From a bacterium ADurb.Bin243 (GTDB lineage: Bacteria; Muiribacteriota; UBA9980): a stretch of DNA of 64,000 nucleotides. Under the pieces are notes generated by a model. The model saw only the letters and a list, made by a program, of their open reading frames with translations, made no database searches and was not told the DNA's origin. The stretch covers positions 45,761 through 109,760 of the forward strand of contig MWBZ01000006.1 in NCBI GenBank assembly GCA_002069765.1. The letters are read 5' to 3'. The position numbers were made by a program, and so were the translations under genes. Below, in pieces: positions 59,736 through 64,000 of this stretch (positions are counted from its first letter, which is position 1; each line of letters opens with the position of its first letter).

Positions 59736-61562
59736 TTATTTAACTTCGATCAAGAAATTATCTATGTCGCCGGTCTTTTGAGGGTATTGTTTAATATGCA
59801 GCTTTCGGCCGGCGGTTATAGTCGAGCCGCCCTTATCGTAGGCGAGCAGGTATTTGGTGAGCCCTTCGAGTATCATGGCGTGGGCGAACGGTTCGCTGCG
59901 CCAGTGCGCGAGGTCCCAGAACGACGCCGAGAAGAACAGGCCGGAGTCCCAGCGCACGCCGTACAGGTCGTCGTCTTTTTCGCCGGCGCAGAAAGTTTCG
60001 GCGTTTTTGACTTTATATTTTTTAGCGGTCCGTAAAAGATAAGCTACGGCGGATTCGACGGCAAAATTATAGTCGTCCAGAAGGCCTTCTTCATAAGCCA
60101 CGTCGGAGCCGATATTAAGAAGCGATATCAGGCCGAGCGCCGTGGAAAGATAATCGGTTTTATCCTCGCCGCCCGGAAAGGCGCCGAGTTTTGAATTTTC
60201 GGTTTTGGAATACATCTTCTGCTCGTCTATAAGGTCGCGCACCAGTTTTTTCATGGCGGGCCTCAGCGCTTCGTTTCCGCCGTCGCGGTAAGCGCGCGTG
60301 ACGGTGTATGGGAAAATCATGTTCTGCGGATAATAAAGCCCGGCGGCCGGCCATACTTTTTGGAAGACGGCCTTCGTGAGTAAATTAACGGTTTCGCCGT
60401 AGCCCGGGGCCTTCTTATCGCCGGCGAGGCCCAGCATTAAAAGCACGTTGGAGTTTACGACGATATCTACGTTATTTTTGCCCAGAGGGATTATGCCGCG
60501 CTCGGGTTCGCTGAAAGTAGGCTCCTTCTCGTCGCGCAGCCACGTTAAAAACGCGCCCGTGTCAACGCCTTTCCAGTTGTCGCGGCCGTCTTCGAATTTA
60601 GGGTCGCGCCCCAGGTCGCGGTATTTGAATATGACGTCCATAACGCCGCCGTCCACCGTGAAATTGCCGGGCGCAGAAAAGAAGGCGTCGTCGGGATAGG
60701 CGCCCATGAGCTGGCGGCGTATATATTGAAGCGAAAGCGCCGTGGAGCTGTCGTCCGAATCGTTGGGAATGTTAAAAAGCGCGGAAGAGCCGGACGGATT
60801 TTCCTTCGGGTCCAGGCAGCGTATAACCCATTCGGTGGAAGGCACGTTGAGCCCTCTGGCGAATACTTTCCAGAAAAAAGCCAGCTTCGGGTTAATGTAA
60901 GCTTTAGCCAGCGGGGTTACCGCTTTATCTATGGGAATGTTGTACGGCGCGGTATAAACTACGTTCGCGGACGGCTTGAGCCAGAAATTATAAGCGTCGC
61001 CCCTTTTATATTTTTCGTTAATATTCCACGCCTGCTTGAGCATTCTGGCTATATGGCGCCCCGGCGCGGCTATATCTTCGCGGAAAAGGAAGAGCGGATA
61101 TACGACGAAAGCCGGCACGAATAAATTGGAGTCGGGGATCGCAATCATGGATTTGCCTTTGAACCCGAGCTTTTTGGGGAGAAAGTGCACAGTGCTCCAC
61201 CATTCGCCCTCCACATTACGCACTTTAACGGGCGGAAGCGCGGGCAGGTTGAGCGCTTTATTGAAAAGCGGGACGTTGAGTTCCACTTTGCCGTCGCAGC
61301 CTTCGCCGGCGTCGCTCGCGTCGAATACCGAGCTTTTGGTGCCGGGACGGTTTCTGACCTGCGTGTCGTCGAAATAAACGAGAAGCCCCAGGATGGCCCT
61401 TTTTAAATTAGCGTTAGCCATGCGTTTTTCACAGGTGTTTTTTACGGAGTCGCCGCCTTCGGCGGCGAGCACGGGAAACGCCGCTATTATGAATGCCGCA
61501 ACCGTAAATAAAATTATAGCCGTTGAAATGGCCGTTGAAAACGAACCGTTTTTTTTAAGCAT
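59736..61562 (-). CDS. exported 608-residue protein of unknown function
   Basis: A signal peptide ends near VLAAEGG (about 35). The mature part is largely helical, with conserved-looking stretches VRNVEGEWWSTVHFLPKKLG and GVRWDSGLFFSASFWDLAHW, and Cys in NTCEKR, EGCDGK, IRCLD and ETFCAGEKDDD. The spacing of aromatic and helical repeats recalls alpha/alpha-toroid proteins (terpene-cyclase or glycosidase-like), but no catalytic motif confirms this. It follows the ankyrin protein gene by 11 bases and is probably in its operon. The RBS GGAG is eight bases upstream. A structured 3' element follows. Confidence 0.6.
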   Translation of the reverse strand: MLKKNGSFSTAISTAIILFTVAAFIIAAFPVLAAEGGDSVKNTCEKRMANANLKRAILGLLVYFDDTQVRNRPGTKSSVFDASDAGEGCDGKVELNVPLFNKALNLPALPPVKVRNVEGEWWSTVHFLPKKLGFKGKSMIAIPDSNLFVPAFVVYPLFLFREDIAAPGRHIARMLKQAWNINEKYKRGDAYNFWLKPSANVVYTAPYNIPIDKAVTPLAKAYINPKLAFFWKVFARGLNVPSTEWVIRCLDPKENPSGSSALFNIPNDSDDSSTALSLQYIRRQLMGAYPDDAFFSAPGNFTVDGGVMDVIFKYRDLGRDPKFEDGRDNWKGVDTGAFLTWLRDEKEPTFSEPERGIIPLGKNNVDIVVNSNVLLMLGLAGDKKAPGYGETVNLLTKAVFQKVWPAAGLYYPQNMIFPYTVTRAYRDGGNEALRPAMKKLVRDLIDEQKMYSKTENSKLGAFPGGEDKTDYLSTALGLISLLNIGSDVAYEEGLLDDYNFAVESAVAYLLRTAKKYKVKNAETFCAGEKDDDLYGVRWDSGLFFSASFWDLAHWRSEPFAHAMILEGLTKYLLAYDKGGSTITAGRKLHIKQYPQKTGDIDNFLIEVK

Positions 61563-61573
61563 AAATCGCTCCT

Positions 61574-63247
61574 TTACTTAAAGTATTTATCTATAATTTG
61601 TAGAAGTTCGGTATTGCCCTCGCTTTTAATTATGTCCAGCGGAGTTTCGCCCTTATTATCCTTTAACGAAATATCCGCGCCCGCGCTCATGAGCGTTTCG
61701 AAAGTTTCGCACGAGGCGTTCATGGCCGCGTAGTGAAGCGCGCAGCGCCCGGATGCGTCAAAACGGTCTATGGCGGCGCCGGAATCTATAAGAAGCTTCA
61801 CGACCGATGCGCGGCCCGAACGCGCCGCGCAGATAAGCGGCGTGACGTTTTGATGATGGCTGAAATTGCAATCGGCGCCGTTAGCCAGCAGGGCTTTAAC
61901 GGTTCTTTCGGAACCGCTGCCGCAGGCTATAATCAACGCCTCTTCGAAGTTTTTAGTCCTGGTTTTCTTGACGCCTTTTTTATTTTCGAATTCTATAAGG
62001 AGTTCGGCTATGGTGTCGTGGCAGTGAAAAGCCGCCGTCATAAGCGGCGTATAGCCGAAATTATCTCGCACGTTGACGAACGCGCCGTTATTGATAAAAA
62101 GGCCCGCCACTCCAGGATCGTTATTGGCGCAGGCTATCATGAGCGGCGTCTTTCCCTCGCCGGAAACTGCGTTAACCGATGCGCCCTTTTCTATAAGGAG
62201 GTTTATTATATCGATATATCCTTTTTCGGCCGCATAATGAAGAGGCGTCATCATGTTTTTATCCAGCGAATTAATGTTGGCGCCGCGCTCGATAAGGCAT
62301 TTGACTATATCGGCGTGGCCGTTGGCTATGGCGAGGTTAAAGGCGGTGGAATTGATCACCGCGTCTGAAGTTATTTCCATGAGCGTTTTTACGACAGAGT
62401 TATGGCCGACGATAATGGCGTAATCCAGCGCGCAGTTGCCGTTTTTGTCTTTGAGGTCGGCGTTGGCGCCCGCGGCCGTTAAAAGCTTTACCATGGCTTC
62501 GCTTCCGCTGGTCGCGGCGAGCATAAGCGGCGTCTGCATGTCGCGGTCGCAAATATTCAAATCGGCGCCGCGCTCGATAAGGCTTTTCAAAAACTCTTCG
62601 GAATTGGCTTTGACGGCGTAAAAAACGGCGCTCTGGCCGTAATAATCGCACAGGTTGATATTAGCCGCCCTGTCGAGAATAAGATTGAAAATATCGCGCT
62701 CGCCCGATTCGGCCGCGAACATAAGTACGCTTTTCATGTCGCGGTTTACCGATGACGCGTCCGCGCCGCAGTTAACGAGCATTCTGGTGACTTCGTAATT
62801 TTTATTTAAAATGGAATATACCAGCGCGCAGTTGCCGTTTTTATCTTTGAGGTCGAAAAAAGCGCCGGCTTCGGCTAAAACGCTCAGGTTGTATCCGTCG
62901 GAATTGGCGGCGGCGTGCATGAGCGCGCTCATTTTATCGTTGTCTATGGCGTTGATTTCGGCCCCGGCCTTGATCAAAAGCTCTATGATTTTTGAATTCT
63001 GGCTCAGCACGGCGCATATAAGGACGGTATGCGAATTTTTCTTGGCAGCGTTTACGTCGGCGCCGTTTTTTACCAGCAGCTCGGCGGTTTCATAATCGCC
63101 ATTCATTACGGCAAGCATGAGCGCGCTCATTCCCAGCTCGTCTTTTTGATTGACGTTTGCGCCCTGGGCGATAAGCGTGCTCACCGAAGTTAAATCTTTA
63201 GCCTCTACCGCATGCATCAAAGCGGTGCGTCCCCGTGATTTGACCAT
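61574..63247 (-). CDS. ankyrin-repeat protein
   Basis: The 557 residues are almost entirely ankyrin repeats, about sixteen units of 33 residues, such as GMSALMLAVMNGDYETAELL and MTPLHYAAEKGYIDIINLLI. There is no signal peptide, membrane segment or enzyme motif. Ankyrin arrays bind partner proteins. The gene starts 26 bases after the sigma-54 activator gene and ends 11 bases before the 608-residue gene, all on one strand, so it may link the regulator to an envelope protein. The repeats are regular, with no frameshift. Confidence 0.92.
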   Translation of the reverse strand: MVKSRGRTALMHAVEAKDLTSVSTLIAQGANVNQKDELGMSALMLAVMNGDYETAELLVKNGADVNAAKKNSHTVLICAVLSQNSKIIELLIKAGAEINAIDNDKMSALMHAAANSDGYNLSVLAEAGAFFDLKDKNGNCALVYSILNKNYEVTRMLVNCGADASSVNRDMKSVLMFAAESGERDIFNLILDRAANINLCDYYGQSAVFYAVKANSEEFLKSLIERGADLNICDRDMQTPLMLAATSGSEAMVKLLTAAGANADLKDKNGNCALDYAIIVGHNSVVKTLMEITSDAVINSTAFNLAIANGHADIVKCLIERGANINSLDKNMMTPLHYAAEKGYIDIINLLIEKGASVNAVSGEGKTPLMIACANNDPGVAGLFINNGAFVNVRDNFGYTPLMTAAFHCHDTIAELLIEFENKKGVKKTRTKNFEEALIIACGSGSERTVKALLANGADCNFSHHQNVTPLICAARSGRASVVKLLIDSGAAIDRFDASGRCALHYAAMNASCETFETLMSAGADISLKDNKGETPLDIIKSEGNTELLQIIDKYFK

Positions 63248-63273
63248 TGCTCCTCCGCGGCCTTTTGCGGCCG

Positions 63274-64000
63274 TTATAACGCCGACGCGTCGATCTTATA
63301 TTTTTTGACTTTATACTGCATCTCGCCGCGCCCCATCGAAAGCAGCCTGGCCGCCGCGAGCTGTTTGCCTTTAGCTTTTTTTAAAGCGCAGGCTATAATC
63401 TTTTTTTCTATTTCATCGTAGCTGAGGCCGTTTGCTATTAAAACGCCGACCGCTTCGTCCACGCCTGCGATGCTTGAAAAAGTGCCGGCCGCGCCTGAAG
63501 TATTCGTGCCTGCGCCGCTCGATGCGGGCGAAAACGAAAAATCGTCGAGCCCCGCCCGCGCGCCGCCGTGGAATTCGCCTTCGCCGACAACCGTTCTTGC
63601 GTTTTTATCGGATTTACGGCGGCCGTATAGATGTATATTAGAGTCGGTTAATATTGGATACGGAAGGGATTTAAACGTTATGGTTTCGTTTTCTTCTATG
63701 GCTACGGCGCTTTCTATGACGTTCTGCAGCTCGCGCACGTTGCCCGGCCAGTTATACCCCGCGAAAGCTTCGATAACTTCCGGCGCGATGCGCTTTATGG
63801 GCTTATTGAACTTGCCGCAGAATTTTTCGATAAAAAAGCCCGCCAGAAGTGCTATATCGTCGCGCCTCTCCCTTAGCGGCGGAAGCGAAAGCGAAACCAC
63901 GTTTATTCTGAAAAAGAGGTCTTCGCGGAACCTTTTCTGCGCCACTTCAGTGACGAGGTCCCGGTGCGTGGCGGTTATTATGCGCACGTTCACCTTGACC
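63274..64000 (-). CDS. sigma-54 dependent transcriptional activator, 3' part
   Basis: The frame is open at the window end. Visible parts are VNVRIITATHRDL (AAA+ sensor I region), RFREDLFFRINVVSLSLPPL and LRERRDDIALLAGFF, YNWPGNVRELQNVIESAV (sensor II), and a C-terminal Fis-type helix-turn-helix (KGKQLAAARLLSMGRGEMQY). These activators open sigma-54 promoters with ATP. Between the two domains is a Gly/Ser/Ala-rich linker. The GAFTGA loop and sensor domain are outside the window. The ankyrin gene follows 26 bases later. Confidence 0.95.
   Translation of the reverse strand, partial: VKVNVRIITATHRDLVTEVAQKRFREDLFFRINVVSLSLPPLRERRDDIALLAGFFIEKFCGKFNKPIKRIAPEVIEAFAGYNWPGNVRELQNVIESAVAIEENETITFKSLPYPILTDSNIHLYGRRKSDKNARTVVGEGEFHGGARAGLDDFSFSPASSGAGTNTSGAAGTFSSIAGVDEAVGVLIANGLSYDEIEKKIIACALKKAKGKQLAAARLLSMGRGEMQYKVKKYKIDASAL

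Overview
The window looks like chromosomal DNA of an uncultivated, probably Gram-negative bacterium. A TolC-type outer-membrane channel, HlyD-type periplasmic adaptors and several exported lipoproteins or signal-peptide proteins point to two membranes. The order yggS, yggT, divIVA recalls the ylmE-ylmG-divIVA cluster of Gram-positive and deep-branching phyla. Codon use, many TPR/ankyrin proteins and a CHASE2 cyclase would suit a candidate-phylum lineage (Riflebacteria-, Wallbacteria- or Elusimicrobia-like), but no marker gene here settles the taxonomy. Several sigma-70 type promoters with 17-bp spacers can be read directly.

Layout. 1-5250: a minus-strand operon of an acetyltransferase, a LuxE-like acyl-protein synthetase, a LuxC-PaaK fusion and the first codons of another gene, suggesting activation and reduction of an acyl or aryl acid. 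5280-7561: divIVA, yggT and yggS, with a 690-bp gap between yggT and yggS full of small repeats. 7594-14759: an export operon (TolC channel, one HlyD adaptor, a second adaptor with two HlyD units fused, and a MacB/FtsX permease without an ATPase). 14883-14963 is a compact divergent promoter region facing an orphan chorismate-mutase-like gene. 15578-17443: two exported TPR-type proteins. 17567-20200: an ABC-2 exporter pair. 20247-27100: an operon of a double PhnD-type binding protein, a FecR protein, a CHASE2-adenylate cyclase and a split transketolase, plausibly a sensing unit plus metabolism. 27245-32190: DMT-family protein, cell-wall amidase, methyltransferase, SUMF1-domain protein, and a class C beta-lactamase-like lipoprotein.

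32266-38376 is accessory DNA: an MNT-HEPN pair whose HEPN gene has an in-frame stop, a SEC-C protein, an acetyltransferase, an intact MNT-HEPN pair and a decayed fragment of a third. 38590-59270 is a 20-kb minus-strand defence island, apparently led by one promoter at 59402-59430. It encodes a DrmD-like SNF2 helicase, a large adenine-specific DNA methyltransferase, an AAA ATPase overlapping a PIN-domain nuclease, a 1088-residue protein of unknown family, an AlbA/Schlafen-type regulator, an MNT-HEPN pair and a DEAD-box/DUF1998 helicase. The helicase, methyltransferase and SNF2 genes resemble a class 1 DISARM core without the DrmC phospholipase-D gene. The ATPase, PIN and 1088-residue genes are visibly AT-rich and look like a later insertion. 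A duplicated helicase 5' end and scraps of a UvrD/RecD-like helicase gene show repeated recombination at the distal end.

59644-64000 returns to host-like DNA: a secreted 608-residue protein, a protein made of ankyrin repeats and the C-terminal part of a sigma-54 activator, all on the minus strand. Dispersed non-coding repeats link distant parts of the window: a MITE-like element (6210 and 17604) and a family of three hairpins placed just after stop codons (6733, 27101, 59644). No tRNA, rRNA, CRISPR array, integrase or transposase gene was recognised.
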